NCBI RefSeq assembly: GCF_965638725.1
Contig: NC_134959.1
Coordinates: 12,342,417 to 12,406,416 of the forward strand
DNA from: Aptenodytes patagonicus
Taxonomy: Eukaryota; Chordata; Aves; Sphenisciformes; Spheniscidae
Direction: 5' to 3'
Length of the DNA stretch: 64,000 nucleotides
A program made the translations under genes and the position numbers. Of the stretch, positions 1 to 11,173 are shown one piece after another; the stretch's first letter is position 1; the number at the start of each line of letters is the position of its first letter. A model generated the notes under the pieces. It saw only the letters and a program-made list of their open reading frames with translations. It was not told where the DNA came from and made no database searches.

Positions 1-596
1 GCATTTTTCTTTACCACCAGACCCCAGTGAAAACCTTACTGAAGTCCTTCAAAACTGTAGTGAGAAAAAAACTGACATGAATATAAGGAAAGCACAACAG
101 GAACCCAAAACACGTCAAGAAAAAAGACAGAATGGGGAAAAACAAAGCTACCTATAAACAGCTACAGAATGTCAGTTCAGGTAAGCATTAACTACCAGAA
201 AAAAAAAAAAAAAAAGAGTATCAGGAGCAAGATGAGCATCTGTAAGAAACAGCACATAAGGATAGATTAGTAAAGAAGTTCATGTGCTAGGAATCAAGAA
301 ACACAGCTCTGGGATGACAAAGGGCAAGAACTGCCAGAAACTTGTCTAAACTTCCAAAGGTTTTAAAATAAATATCAAAAGATTCAAACAGGTGAATAAT
401 AAAACCCAAATCATGAAGGAAGACTCATTAAGGAAGCAGTTCCGTTTAAGAACTGCTCCTCTGAAATAGAAAGTTTTCCAAATCTGATTTCCTATGTTCT
501 TCTTGAAATATAATCTCTTTTAAAAACAAATTTCTGCAATAAAACTTCACACTTAAGAAATTTATGAATAGAATAAATTTATTAAACTCTACTTAC
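1..596 (-). other. TDRD12 intron, no exon found
   Basis: This AT-rich sequence downstream of TDRD12 exon 4 contains a 17-base A run at 199-215. I looked on the minus strand for the next TDRD12 exon, which should begin with a Pro-Ala-Lys-Lys-Trp-like stretch, and did not find it. Confidence 0.6.
199..215 (+). repeat. Homopolymer A17
   Basis: Seventeen A in a TDRD12 intron. No retroelement body was recognised next to it. Confidence 0.85.
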
Positions 597-716
597 ACTA
601 TTTTCGCAGTATCTTCACAAAAGTCGATACGCAACGTCACTGGCTTTGTGCGATACAGTCTACACTTTTTTGCTCTATATGGGATCTGCATAAATGCTTC
701 CAGTGCAACTCGAATG
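597..716 (-). CDS. TDRD12: TDRD12 coding exon 4
   Basis: This exon has 120 bases. It completes codon 107 and encodes residues 108-146 plus two bases of codon 147. It contains [20 protein letters not shown] and [17 protein letters not shown]. The acceptor is tttgtttttaag and the donor is GTAAGT (a GTGTAAGT overlap makes the exact edge ambiguous by two bases). Confidence 0.9.
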
Positions 717-3700
717 CTTAAAAACAAAGCGGAAATAACCTCATTTTACAGAGCAGATTTTATTCTCCGGAAGTCACTGGTCTCATACACATCCTTCCAT
801 TACCCTGTATCTGACAACAGAGTTCTTCCAGAAGTTTGGCTCCCACTGTGAAACACCCTGGAACCAGAGTTTTATTTTTCTCTCCAAGAGAGGTGCTACC
901 AGGAGCAATTAGTGAACAGATTTGCTCTGGATATGAATACGCTTCCTATTTACTTGAAACCTTTCTGATCCTTCGCCACTATAGTTTGAAGTCTTCATGA
1001 TATTTAGCCCTCATACTACCACATACACCACCTGGCACTGCATGTTCCATTTTGCAGTGATTACTTCTGTGTGAGAAACCAGGTATGATTAACATCAGCA
1101 AGAAGGAAATCTAATAAATACACTAATTTGCATTTGTACTCATTTTCCTAAAAAGAATTTATAAAGGTATCACTAGAGTGTTAATCTTATCCTTTACACT
1201 TGGTTTGGTGGGAGACTTTTAATAACCAGCAAGACACCACATAGAGCAAGCTTTTAAGATCCATATATTTATCACTTTTGTTCAATTTTTTATTTTACAA
1301 TGAAAAAGCAGTAAATCACGCATTTACTTCCAGTTGAACATATTTTAAACTCAGGGCACTGTCAAGTTGTTTTCCAATACAGCAACATTCAATTTAAAAA
1401 CATTATTTAAGATTTATTTTAAAATATTTTAAATAAGCTTTCTTAATTTTGTGAAATACTACAAAAAACATTTGGTAAAGCTTCTCGTACTCAAAGTTGC
1501 ATATTTTATTAGAGAATTGAACTTTAAATCTAGCTAAGAGCTGGAACAGTTATTTTTTAGAACACATTTTTCAAGATTTTAGAAACAGTAGGTTCCACAG
1601 TGGTTTTATTAAAAACTCAGAACCTGTGAAAACACCTTTTTTGCACCATGCCAAGACAGACTGTCAGCTCTTAGTAAAATAAACAAGCTAGAAAACTGCA
1701 GTGGGAAAAAACCCACATATTTGTGTCTAGATGTCAAAAGCTGCTTCAGCAAGTGAAACCCTGCTTCCATATACGCTTTGTGAATGATCTTCACTGGTTA
1801 TAGTTTTTTAATTTTTTAGTATATAATCATTTACTAAGGGAGGAAGATATATATAAATAATGTTAACTGGCAATCATACATTTCAGTTATAACAAACTGA
1901 CATTATTTCTATTTCAAATCTTTTAAAAAAACAAAACCTACAACAGAAAGCATCTTTAAAAATTCACTAAAAAAAGACTGGTTTGCATCCACACTTGCAA
2001 GGGCCTATCACACAGCTACCAGTTTCTTGTGGACCCAACCCACACCTCAATTCAACCAAAGCCTTGTCACTATCAATCTAAATAAATATTAATAGTATCT
2101 GTATACATTAACTAACAAATACATTTCAGTGATAGTGTCAAAAACCCCAAACACTTACTCCTTTGATTTAACAAAAATGTATTTGGCATAATCCACAAGA
2201 AAACATTCTGTTTGATAATGATCTGTACAGTACATGATTGACTTAATAACCGCTCTACACCAGCATTTGAGTTCCTCACTGAAAACCACACAAATCTGAA
2301 AAAGAAACAAGAAGACAGCAGGTTCTTGCAAATGGAGAAAATTACACTCAAAATTTTTTTAGAGGCAAGAATATAGTATTTATTATACAGCCCTCAATTT
2401 TCTTTTTAAAACGCAAGCATTGCGGCTTATGTCATTTACAGATAAGAAGATATAACCCATATAGATGCCATTATCTACTTTTCTACATAGCAATATTAAA
2501 AGAAAGATTAATGCATAACTTGGATACTTCACCCCCAAACCAATGCAAGTAACAGATTATTTCTCTCTATCTGCACAATATAGCAATGATTTTACCTGGC
2601 CTTCTTCTACCATTGGTGGCTTTACTTCATCCACATCTTTATAAGATTTGTCATAGAACTGATTCATTTCAGCATTCAGGTTTTTATATTCTATTTCATT
2701 GACTACATAAGGCCCACATCCTTTCATAGTAACCCAAAAGCAACCTGGATCTTCAATCTGGGGCAAGGGGTAGATAACAATACAAATACTATTAGCTCCT
2801 GCTAAAACGACAGGATGATTTTAAGAACATCTGAGCAGCAAATGTAAAAATAAAATCTTTAGTGACGCACCTTAAAAATTATGGTGACCAATACTTAGCA
2901 CACAGAACATTAACAAGCAAAACATCTTTCAACTTCAGACCTTTAGTTCATTAAATGACTTCTCAGCTTGCAAGTTTCTTTAGCACTGCAATTAATGGCA
3001 TACGTAGTCTAAAAGGTAGTAGCATTATCTAAAAAGTTGGTTAAACCAAACAGCGGGTAAAGTGCAAAGACATAAAGCTTTTTACTTCCATCTTGTCCTC
3101 AAGAAGTACATACAAAAAAACCCCAAAACACACAACAAACCCCACCAATGGACTTTTCTTCATGCTCAGAGAGTTTACAGGACAGTCAGTTTCTTTAAAA
3201 TGGTGTCATAGCTTTCTGCTCAGCCTTTGTAAACCTTTGTATCGCAGTTTTTCAGCTGATCTGGGTCCCCAGTTGTTGTGGGTTAATCCCAGTAGGCAGC
3301 TAAACACCACACAGCTGCTCCCTCACTCCTCTGCAGTGGGATGACTTAGAGAATTGGAAGGGTAAAAGTGAGAAAATTCATGGGTTGAGATCAAGACTGC
3401 TGAATAGGTAAAGCAACAGCTGTGCATGCAAGAAAAGCAAAATAAGGAATGCATTCGCTGTTTCGCATTGGCAGGAAGATGTTTAGCCATTTCCAGGAAA
3501 ACAGGGCTTCATCACGTGTAACACTGACTTGGGAAGACAAATTTGATAATCACAGACATCCCCCTTTCCTCCTCCTTCCCCGCAGCTTTTATTGCTGAGC
3601 ATGACATCATATGGTATGGATTATCCCTTGGGTCAGCTGTCCTGGCTGTATTCTGGGAAAACGATTTTTCCATGATCTCTTATGGAATTCAGTAGAATCT

Positions 3701-3992
3701 AGTACTATACTACACTCTATTTAAGATTATGTTGCACATCTTCCATTTTAGATTTTAGCTGCATCCCTACTGACCTCTTTTGAGATGAAAGCAATATAAA
3801 TACCTAAAAGAAGTGACAAAATGTATATAATCCATATATGACCCCACACATGTAAGAAAGTGCTGCTGAATGGAAATACAGAGGCATCATCTTATTTGTA
3901 AATCTAACTTCCAGAGTTGCACTGAAATAAACAAAGAGCAATCCTTCAGACTTTAAAAAACACCAGCATACCTCTAATACCAAGACTTCCAT
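597..3992 (-). CDS. TDRD12: TDRD12, 5' part (four coding exons, gene continues beyond base 1)
   Basis: This is the N-terminal part of Tudor domain-containing protein 12 (ECAT8), a germ-cell protein of the piRNA pathway. In mammals it combines Tudor domains with a DEAD-like helicase region and acts in secondary piRNA production. Four exons join in phase (3992-3972, 2757-2596, 2295-2159, 716-597) to give about 147 residues. Exon 2 starts IEDPGCFWV, as in mammalian TDRD12. Exon 3 holds the Tudor-core pattern [14 protein letters not shown] followed by ECFLVDYAK. Exon 4 has [11 protein letters not shown] and [10 protein letters not shown]. All introns obey GT-AG. I chose the start at 3992 because MEVLVLE joins directly to IEDPG, as in the mammalian N-terminus. 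I found no further coding exon in bases 1-596, so the helicase and C-terminal parts lie outside the window. The neighbour NUDT19 lies upstream on the same strand. Identification is from remembered family sequence; exon edges are by eye. Confidence 0.93.
717..2158 (-). other. TDRD12 intron 3
   Basis: About 1.4 kb of AT-rich intron between coding exons 3 and 4. I recognised no repeat or gene in it. Confidence 0.7.
2159..2295 (-). CDS. TDRD12: TDRD12 coding exon 3 (Tudor core)
   Basis: This exon has 137 bases and encodes residues 62-106 plus two bases of codon 107. It contains [20 protein letters not shown] and [16 protein letters not shown], the beta-strand core of the first Tudor domain. The acceptor is tttctttttcag and the donor is GTAAGT. 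Confidence 0.92.
2596..2757 (-). CDS. TDRD12: TDRD12 coding exon 2
   Basis: This exon has 162 bases and 54 codons, phase 0 to 0. It encodes residues 8-61, starting [14 protein letters not shown] and ending MVEEGQ. The acceptor is ttgccccag and the donor is GTAAAA. It is the best match to mammalian TDRD12 in the window. Confidence 0.93.
3274..3650 (+). mobile_element. Solo LTR fragment of an avian endogenous retrovirus, 3'-truncated
   Basis: The sequence starts TGTTGTGGGTTAATCCCAG and continues with blocks I recognise from an LTR family common in bird genomes: CACCACACAGCTGCTC, GGGTAAAAGTGAGAAAA, GAAGATGTTTAGCC, GAGCATGACATCATATGG and GGGTCAGCTGTCCTGGCTGT. It then loses similarity near 3640-3660. 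The typical LTR 3' end (see the remnant at 47997) is missing, so this is a truncated solo LTR with no internal coding region. It lies in TDRD12 intron 1, opposite to the gene's direction. Family membership is from memory; the exact 3' edge is uncertain. Confidence 0.8.
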
Positions 3993-4022
3993 GTTTCTCA
4001 GCTACAGTATTCCTCAACACTA
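3972..4022 (-). CDS. TDRD12: TDRD12 exon with start codon (5' UTR plus 7 codons)
   Basis: A tttttttacag acceptor ends at 4023. It is followed by 30 bases of 5' UTR, ATG at 3992, codons MEVLVLE, and a GTATGC donor at 3971. The acceptor directly upstream implies at least one earlier non-coding exon, probably in the CpG-rich region near 5.6 kb. The coding part is 3972-3992. Confidence 0.85.
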
Positions 4023-5560
4023 CTGTAAAAAAACAAGAAATGTTTGATTAACCATTTTTAAAGCATAACTAAAGAGCATACACCTACTACTTGTCTCAGG
4101 AGTATTACTCTAGGCAACTGATTTACACGTATCAAAGGGTTCAAACCAGCCTTCTTAATGAGGCACTATGTTAAAGCCTAATTAGGATTTGCCATCCATG
4201 CTTATTTACATACAACCACATCAATTTTTAGTACACCAAAACACACCTGTTATCCTCAACCTACTTATAGTGTATAGCTGCTTAGCTTACATTCAAAGGC
4301 CAACAGAAATACGCTGATTGAAGAAAAGGGCTGCTACAATCTATCTACACAACCAAACGCACAGAAACACCAGAGGGAAATGCTTACATCATTAAAAAAA
4401 ACCAAACCAAACAAACTAACACAAAAGAAAAGGCCTAACCTTAGCAAACAATTGTAACATAACGGAGATTTCTACTGGTATTTCACATTACATTAATCTG
4501 CAATAGTACATATCATAACTAGGAATTGCAATGGAGTAATAAACTACCTACAGACTGAAGTAATCTGCATTTCATTTTGGCACAAACTAGCAACATCATG
4601 ATACCATCACTGCAGTGTCTAGCTTACCACTTAAAAGAATTCACACTGGAAGTAGGTGCCTAATAAAATGTTTCAGGAGAGGAAAGTCAAAACATTGGCC
4701 TTCCACTTCCAAAGCCAGCATTGAACAAGTCAGTGCTAAATAAGAAGCAATACAGCTACACTGTGGTCATAACTAGCAACATGCTTTGCTAAGAGACAGT
4801 ACTAATTATTCCCAGTTTGACACTACAATAAAACAGCTGAAACTATTTTAGAAGTTTTACCTAGTATCACATGACACAAGCATACCATCCAGGTTACACA
4901 TAAGTCTCTAACACTGCACTACAATACACTGTAACATGAGATACATAGTACTGCCTTAGACACTTAAAAAAATTTTATTTCAGGAATAGCACGTGAGAGG
5001 CATAACTAACCTCTCCTATCTCCTAGTTTGAGAAGTGCAAAACCAATAAATGACCTATCAAAGTATCAAGGTTAAAGCACACCCACAGAAAAAGGTTAGC
5101 TCTCATAATATATTCCTAATAAAAACATACCCACTTTGTTATTAAGAACTAAGTAAGAACACAAATGTTTGCTCAAATCCCATACCCAACACTAAGGATA
5201 TTTACCTTGTAAAGAAGCAAGAGGCCATTAAACCCCTCACCCCAAACTGCTACCTTAAGGAAAACATAACTGCAGAAGGTAAAAGGATGCCTCTCCAGCA
5301 ACACAAGTCTGACATAAACACTCCTATGAAAAAAAAAATCAACCTGCTATCCCAGCCTCTATCCCTCAGTCAGTCTTACTCCATCTAAAAAACCCACATC
5401 TAACAGGCACAGCGCAAGTAAAGAAGAGCACAGTAAAAGGTGGAAGACTGTTAAGAAACTTTAGGTTTTTGCTTTATTCCCTCCCCCCCCCCCCCCGCTT
5501 CCTTCATATTCTGCCTTAGTTTCACACTCTTCCTCATAAAAATAAACCCCCTAACCTTAG
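4023..5560 (-). other. TDRD12 5' intron region
   Basis: AT-rich sequence between the start-codon exon and the CpG-rich region, presumed to be the intron after a non-coding first exon. A 14-base C run lies at 5483-5496. No gene or recognisable element was seen. Confidence 0.55.
5483..5496 (+). repeat. Homopolymer C14
   Basis: Fourteen C just before the TDRD12 CpG-rich region. Confidence 0.9.
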
Positions 5561-6150
5561 TCACCAACATCATCATGGCCATAAGGGCCCAAAGAGCTCT
5601 ACACAAACTCTCTGCGGCTCTCCTTAGAAGCTTCCAGAAACAGCGAGCCCTCCCGCCCCCAAAATCCCGCCCAGTGCGCAAGCGCAGTCCCGCCCAGTGC
5701 CCATGCGTACGCGGGCCGCAGGCTGCGGTCAGGCGGTGCGCGCCCTCGGGCTCCGCGTTGTGTTTGCTGCGCGTATGCCGCTTCGTGCTGAGGAGATGTC
5801 GGGCTGTTGGCGGAGGTGAGGAAGCGTGTCGTCGGAGCGGGGTTAGAGCACTGTAATGGCGCATTCTCGACTCCTTAAGTGTTTTGTTGTGGCAAATGAG
5901 CGTCTTGCCTTTTTGCTGTGCCTGCCCCGGGCTCGGGGGGGCAAGGCTCGCCGTGCAGCACTGGTGGTGCCTCAGGCTAAGGAGGGAAGGGGCCGGACAA
6001 GAACGCGGTGGAGCAGCTGGAAGGCAGCGGGGCTGTGGTTGTTCCTGTGGTAGTGTCTTCCCGAGGCGGGGTCGTGTCCCGCACCGTGAGGCGGTAACAG
6101 CCAGGGCTTCTGTGGCACGCGTTTTTCCCCGAGGCCGCAAGGTCTGGAGT
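5560..6150. promoter_or_regulatory. CpG-rich region, probable TDRD12 promoter
   Basis: GC content and CpG density rise sharply here against AT-rich flanks. A 13-base direct repeat TCCCGCCCAGTGC occurs at 5665-5677 and 5688-5700, each copy carrying a GC-box-like CCCGCCC. Between them TGCGCAAGCGCA resembles the NRF1 site. The position, 1.6-1.7 kb upstream of the TDRD12 start-codon exon, fits its promoter and first non-coding exon. Donor-like sequences exist on both strands (for example GGAG/GTGAGG on the plus strand near 5815), so divergent transcription is possible. No TSS evidence is available. Confidence 0.65.
5665..5700. repeat. Direct repeat of a GC-box-containing 13-mer
   Basis: TCCCGCCCAGTGC is repeated exactly at 5665 and 5688 with a 10-base NRF1-like spacer. 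It probably forms part of the TDRD12 promoter. Confidence 0.6.
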
Positions 6151-6390
6151 GTATTCTTGAACGGTGTGTAAAATTAGGTAGATGGGGAGAAAGAGCACCT
6201 GGCGCTTTCCTATTGGAGTTCAGCTGTGCTACTTAAATATATACATATCCACAACAGAAAACGGCTATTGTAAATGTTCCGTAGCATTTAGGGCCTAAAG
6301 AAAATGTTCACTCTTGCATCTCAAGCTCTGTGATAAAGCAGCTTTTTTTAATTCACTCTATTGTACACTACCTTTTCCATTCAGGCTTTT

Positions 6391-6406
6391 AAAAAAAAAA
6401 AAAAAA
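6391..6406 (+). repeat. Homopolymer A16
   Basis: Sixteen A directly before the 6410-6432 hairpin. Confidence 0.9.
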
Positions 6407-6409
6407 GGT

Positions 6410-6432
6410 GTTTCAGGTCTGAAACCTGAAAC
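6410..6432. repeat. Perfect inverted repeat, 9-bp arms
   Basis: The arms GTTTCAGGT and ACCTGAAAC flank a 5-base loop, just after an A16 run. Its function is unknown. Confidence 0.6.
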
Positions 6433-7812
6433 TTGATTTTGCACAAGGCTGCATAGACAAAGTGCGAGGCCAAGAGGAGGGGATGAAACATGCAGCTGGG
6501 AAATAAAGCCCACCTCTTTGGGCAGAAACCCATACTTAAGAGTGGCTCAGTATTTTGAAACTACAGCTTCAATCGTCAATATTTTTAACTTAAAAGGTAT
6601 TTACTGTATGTATATTCTAAGTCATTTATGCTTGTATTTAACGATTGTCATCACTTTCTATGTAAAATAATGTATTTTTGTTACTTTTTTGTTATTTTTT
6701 TGTTACTTTTTTGTCCTTTGGCCTTCAAGCTCCCCCTAGTGGACCATTTTGCTTTTGTTGGCGGGGAAAAAAAAAAGTTACAGGAGACAACCAAAGATGG
6801 AGAGGCAGATTGTTCACTTAAGATACGGTTTTAGTATTGAAGTAACTGTTTCTGACACACAGCAAAACTTATATTAGAATTAAAGGCATAATGTACAGCA
6901 ACATGCAGGTGTGTAAAAACTTCTGTAAGATCTAACCTGTATCTAGGTTGCTGAATAATTTCTTTCCTAAAAATATTTTCTCCTAATAGGTACTTTCTAC
7001 CACAAAAGTAAACTGGTAGAACAACCATAAGGTACAGAACAATAAAAAAATCATCAAGGCAGCTCTCCAGCAACTATGAAAGACTATATTGCAAAATCAA
7101 AGCAGTTGCAGATTATATAATTTCTTATTTTTTTGTATTATGTATATTGTTTTGTATATTTGAACTCATGATCTCGAGGGATATGGGCCAGTGAAGAGTA
7201 AAGTGAAGACCCTGAATTTTAGGAGAGTGAACGTTCAGTTGCTTAAGGAACTAGTGGATGGGAGCTCCTGGGAAACTGCCCTCAGTGATAACGGAGCAGA
7301 AGAGAGCTGGCAGCTCTTTAAGGATGTTTTTCTTAAAGTACGAAAGCTTTCGATTCCCATGTGTAAGACATCAGACAAGGAACGCAGGAGGCCAGCATAG
7401 CTGAGTAAGGTCAAACTTGAAGTGCAAGAAAGAAATGCATAGGCACTGGAAGCAGGAATATGTATCCATAGGGAAGAGTACATGGATGCTGTCTGGGTGT
7501 ATAGGAATGGGCTCAGGAGAGCTAAGGCATAGCTGGAGCTGAATTTGGCAAGGGATGTGAAGAATAAGAAGGGCTCCCACAGCTAAGTTGGTCAGAAAAG
7601 GAGGACTTAAGAAAATGTACACACCCCCACTGCCCTGATAAATAAGATGGGAGATGTAGTGACAAACTACATGGAGAAGGCTGAGGTACTCGACAATTTT
7701 TTTCCTCAGTTTTCACTGACAGTCACTCTTCCCACCTCTCTCAAGTCCTTGAACCGCAAGGTGGGGGAATAAAGTCTCTTCCGTCGTAGGAGACCACCAA
7801 GTTCAAGACCGT

Positions 7813-8058
7813 ATGAGGAACCTGAATATAGACAAGTCCACAGGACCTGACGAGACGCATCCCAGGATCCCGAGGGAACTGGCAGGTGCAGTTGCTAAGC
7901 CACTCTCCATCATATTTGAAAAATTGTGGCAGTCAGGCAAAATCCCCAGTGACTGGAGAAAAGGGAATATCACACCTATTTTTAAAAAGGGTAAAAAGGA
8001 GAACCCTGGGAACTACAGACCGGTCAGCCTCACCTCTGTGCCTGGTAAGATCATCTAA
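7813..8058 (+). pseudogene. CR1 reverse transcriptase fragment, N-terminal blocks
   Basis: This is an open segment of the decayed CR1 ORF2 with RT motifs ([29 protein letters not shown]). It ends at an in-frame stop directly after PGKII, where an intact element would read on. Confidence 0.88.
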
Positions 8059-8469
8059 CAGATCCTCCTGGAAGCTATGTTGAAGCATATGGAAGACAGG
8101 GAGGTGATTTGAGACAGCCCACATGGTTTCACCAAGGGCAAATAATGCCTGACTAATCTAGTGGCCTTCTACAATGGAGTGACTACATCAGTGGACAAGG
8201 GAAGAGCAACCTGGACTTCTGTAAGGCCTTTGACATGGTCCCTCACAACATTCTTGCCTATAAATTGGAGAGAGATGGATTTGATGCATGGGCTAGTAGA
8301 TGGATAAGGAATTGGCTGGATGGCCACATCCAAAGAGTTACAGTTAATGGCTCAATGTCCAAATGGAAACTAGTAATATGTTAAATGTCCTTCAGGGGTC
8401 CATACTGGGACCAGTACTGTTTAATATCTTCATCAATGACATAGTAAGATTGAGTGTACCCTCAGCAAG

Positions 8470-9051
8470 TTTGCAGATGACACCAAGCTGAGTGGTGCAG
8501 TTGGTATGCTAGAGGTAAGGGATGCCATCTGGAGGGACCTTGACAGGTGTGAGAAGTGGGACCATGTGAAACTCATGAGGTTCAACAAGGCCAAGTGCAA
8601 ACTCCTGTACCTGGGTTGGGGTAATTACCAGTATCAGTACAGACTGGGTGATGAAGGGATTGAGAGCAGCCCTGCTGAGAAGGACTTGGGGGTACTGGTG
8701 GATGAAAAATTGGGCGTGAGCTGGCAAGGTGCGCTCGCAGCCCAGAAGGCCAATTGTATCCTGGGCTGCATCAAAAGAAGCGTGGCCAACAGGTCAAGGG
8801 AGGCAATTCTCCCCTTTTACTCTGCTCTGGTGAGACCCCACCTGGAGTACTGCATCCAGCTCTGGAGCCCTCAGCATAAGAAAGACACGGACCTGTTGGA
8901 GCAGGTCCAGAAGAGGGTCACAAAAATGATCAGGGGGATGGAACACCTCTCTTATGAAGAAAGGCTGAGAGTTGGGGTTGTTCAGCCTAGAGAAGAGAAG
9001 GCTTTGGGGAAACCTTATTGTTGCCTTTCAATCTTAAAGGGGGGCTTATAA
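8470..9051 (+). pseudogene. CR1 reverse transcriptase fragment, catalytic FADD to C-terminus
   Basis: FADDTKLSG at 8470 is the RT catalytic motif. The same frame stays open through LGVLVDEKL and [15 protein letters not shown] to a stop at 9049-9051. The frame is shifted relative to the upstream RT fragment, and the sequence between them (8059-8469) is broken. Confidence 0.88.
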
Positions 9052-9363
9052 GAAAGATGGAGAGAAACTTTTTACCAGGACCTGTAGTGACTGCAGAAGG
9101 GGTAATGGTTTTAAACTGAAAGAGAGTAGGTTTAGATTGTATATATGGAAGAAATTTTTTACAGTGGGGATGGTGAAACACTGGAACAGGTTGCCCAGAG
9201 AAGCTGTGGATCCACTTCCATATCACTGGAAGTGTTCAAGGTCAAGTTGGATGGGGCTTTGAGCAACCTGACCTAGTGAAAGATGGCCCTGCCCATGTCA
9301 GGGGTCTTGGGTTAGTTGATCTTTAAAAGATCTCTTCCAACTAAAACCATTCTATGATTCTAT

Positions 9364-10020
9364 TACCAGTTATCACAGATAGGGTATTTGTTTTTTAAGC
9401 CCCTGTCTGCAGGAACAGAATAGAGTAGTTTACCATTGTTGCTACACAACAGCAATCAAATAGAAATAGTTTTGCAAGTGTTTCTCTGTCCCCCTTTCCT
9501 GGGCTGACAAATAATCTTTATTTGCTGCATTACTGTCTACCAGCTCAAAATAAGGAATCTTGGTTCTACACAGAAGGTGAAAGAGAGCCCAACCAATACC
9601 ACATCTTTATCAATGCTGTATCTTGTTAAATTTGTGTATGTTCTCATTGTAATTTGTAAAACAGCATAGCAATTACTCAGATGACTTATTTTGCCCGTTA
9701 TGAATAAATAACTGAATCATTTTGAATCATGTAAGACAGCCATACAGGGTACTTTTCTTTTCTTCCTCTACTCTCCATCTTAATTATCCTGTTGTCTTCA
9801 TGTTCAGAAGAGTTAGCCAGAATATTCTGAAGGAGAGATTATACTGTGTAATATACAGTATACATAATACGCTGCTTCACATGATCCGTGTTTAGCAGAG
9901 GTATACAAATTTCAACAAGGTCTGCAAAACCAAGAACAGTCTGAGCATGTTCAAAGAGAAGAGAAAGACACACATTTTTTTCCCCAATCCAAATGAATGC
10001 TACAAAGCAATTAAATTTAA
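9364..10020. other. Intergenic between CR1 and NUDT19 3' end
   Basis: AT-rich sequence in which I see no gene or recognisable element. Confidence 0.5.
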
Positions 10021-10040
10021 TGAAAATGTTGCAGAAGGTT

Positions 10041-10046
10041 TTTATT
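10041..10046 (-). terminator. Candidate NUDT19 polyadenylation signal AATAAA
   Basis: A minus-strand AATAAA lies about 1.13 kb downstream of the NUDT19 stop codon. It would give a 3' UTR of about 1.15 kb. Chance occurrence in AT-rich DNA is likely, and no transcript evidence is available. Confidence 0.3.
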
Positions 10047-11173
10047 GAAATACAGAACAAAAGCTGAAACAAAAGCTTTCTGAACAACTTTACTGGCTAA
10101 TCTCAAGTCATCATTCATTCTTCTTCCAGATAAAGAAGAACTTACATCACTGCTCCATTTACCCACTTATTGCACACAAAAAGACAAAACCAAGCAAAAA
10201 AAAATCCAAAACAATAAAGCAAGCAGGAATCCTTCCTCTGAAGTTCTTAAATCTCTGATATATTTAGCAAAGTAGTTGAGAAGCAAGATGTGGGATGTTG
10301 AAATATGGAAGTGGGTGTTTCCAAGGTAGTATGTTATTCCCTGAAGTTGTTGCTTTCTTCTTGGAGCTAAACAATTTCTATTTTTTTCAATTGCTAACAA
10401 CTTGAAGATAAAAAATTATCATGAATAAAAAGAATGTTGAGAATGCATGCAATCTGATAGATGACTTAGTTTGTCCAAATTATCTCTGCCTTGGAAAATT
10501 GTAACGTTTTGGATAGATTACCATTAGTAGAAAGAATTTTGGTATATCGAATATAAGCATTAACTTCATAATAATTTTTTTTAAAAGTGAATTTTAGCTA
10601 ATAAATCTATATATACACATATACACTGGCTTTCCCAAAAAGGAAAGAGAGAGTAGACTGGGAGATGTCAGCAGATACGGAATGGGAGATTTCATTCATT
10701 CCTAGACACACGTTACAGTTATCTAATGGATAATTTTGGGAAGCATAGTAAAAGAATTCTTCGACTCAAAACATACATGTTCTGAACATAATATATACTT
10801 AAATTTTCAGTGAGAAAAGTACCTGTGTGACCCAACAGACCAGTGTTGCACCATATTCTGCAATTAGTATGTAAATAGAATAAGGTGGTAATGGCTCAGT
10901 ATAATTACCATCAAATTGCGTTTAAGTTAATCAATAATTAAGTTGATGGTTATGTTAAGTTTTCAGTAGCCTCTAAACATTGTAACTGGCACAACTGTGC
11001 TGTTTCAAAGACTCAAAAATTAGGTACACCTAAATCTCAAACCACACGCACACAAAGTGCTTTGGCAGGACAAAGGAATATTTTCCTGACTATTTGGCAA
11101 CAGTTAGAAAGGACCAAAACCACAGTGAATATGTATGTAATTAAAAATATTCTAGCTTTAAACCAAACAGATA

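Larger units (their letters stand above)
6151..7170. other. Intergenic, low-complexity tracts
   Basis: No gene was seen between the TDRD12 promoter region and the CR1 element. It holds an A16 run (6391-6406), a 23-base hairpin (6410-6432) and a T-rich tandem tract (about 6675-6713, three TTTTTTGTTA-like units). Confidence 0.6.
7175..9363 (+). mobile_element. CR1 LINE, 5'-truncated and decayed
   Basis: This is a chicken-repeat-1 type non-LTR retrotransposon in plus orientation. Translations in several frames give consecutive pieces of CR1 ORF2: a stretch before the reverse transcriptase (VQLLKELVDGSSWETAL from 7215), RT blocks [13 protein letters not shown] and [15 protein letters not shown] (7813-8058), the RT catalytic FADD (8470-8481) leading in frame into [18 protein letters not shown], and the terminal [14 protein letters not shown] block (to 9051). 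A stop after PGKII and several frame changes show it is dead. The 3' UTR runs to the characteristic CATTCTATGATTCTATTACC end at about 9363. The endonuclease and ORF1 are missing, as in most genomic CR1 copies. It sits between TDRD12 and NUDT19. Confidence 0.95.

Noticed and set aside
5451..6140. 229-codon open frame on the minus strand near the TDRD12 promoter
   Set aside because: It overlaps a homopolymer C run and a CpG island, has no recognisable domain, and is better explained as non-coding promoter and first-exon DNA.
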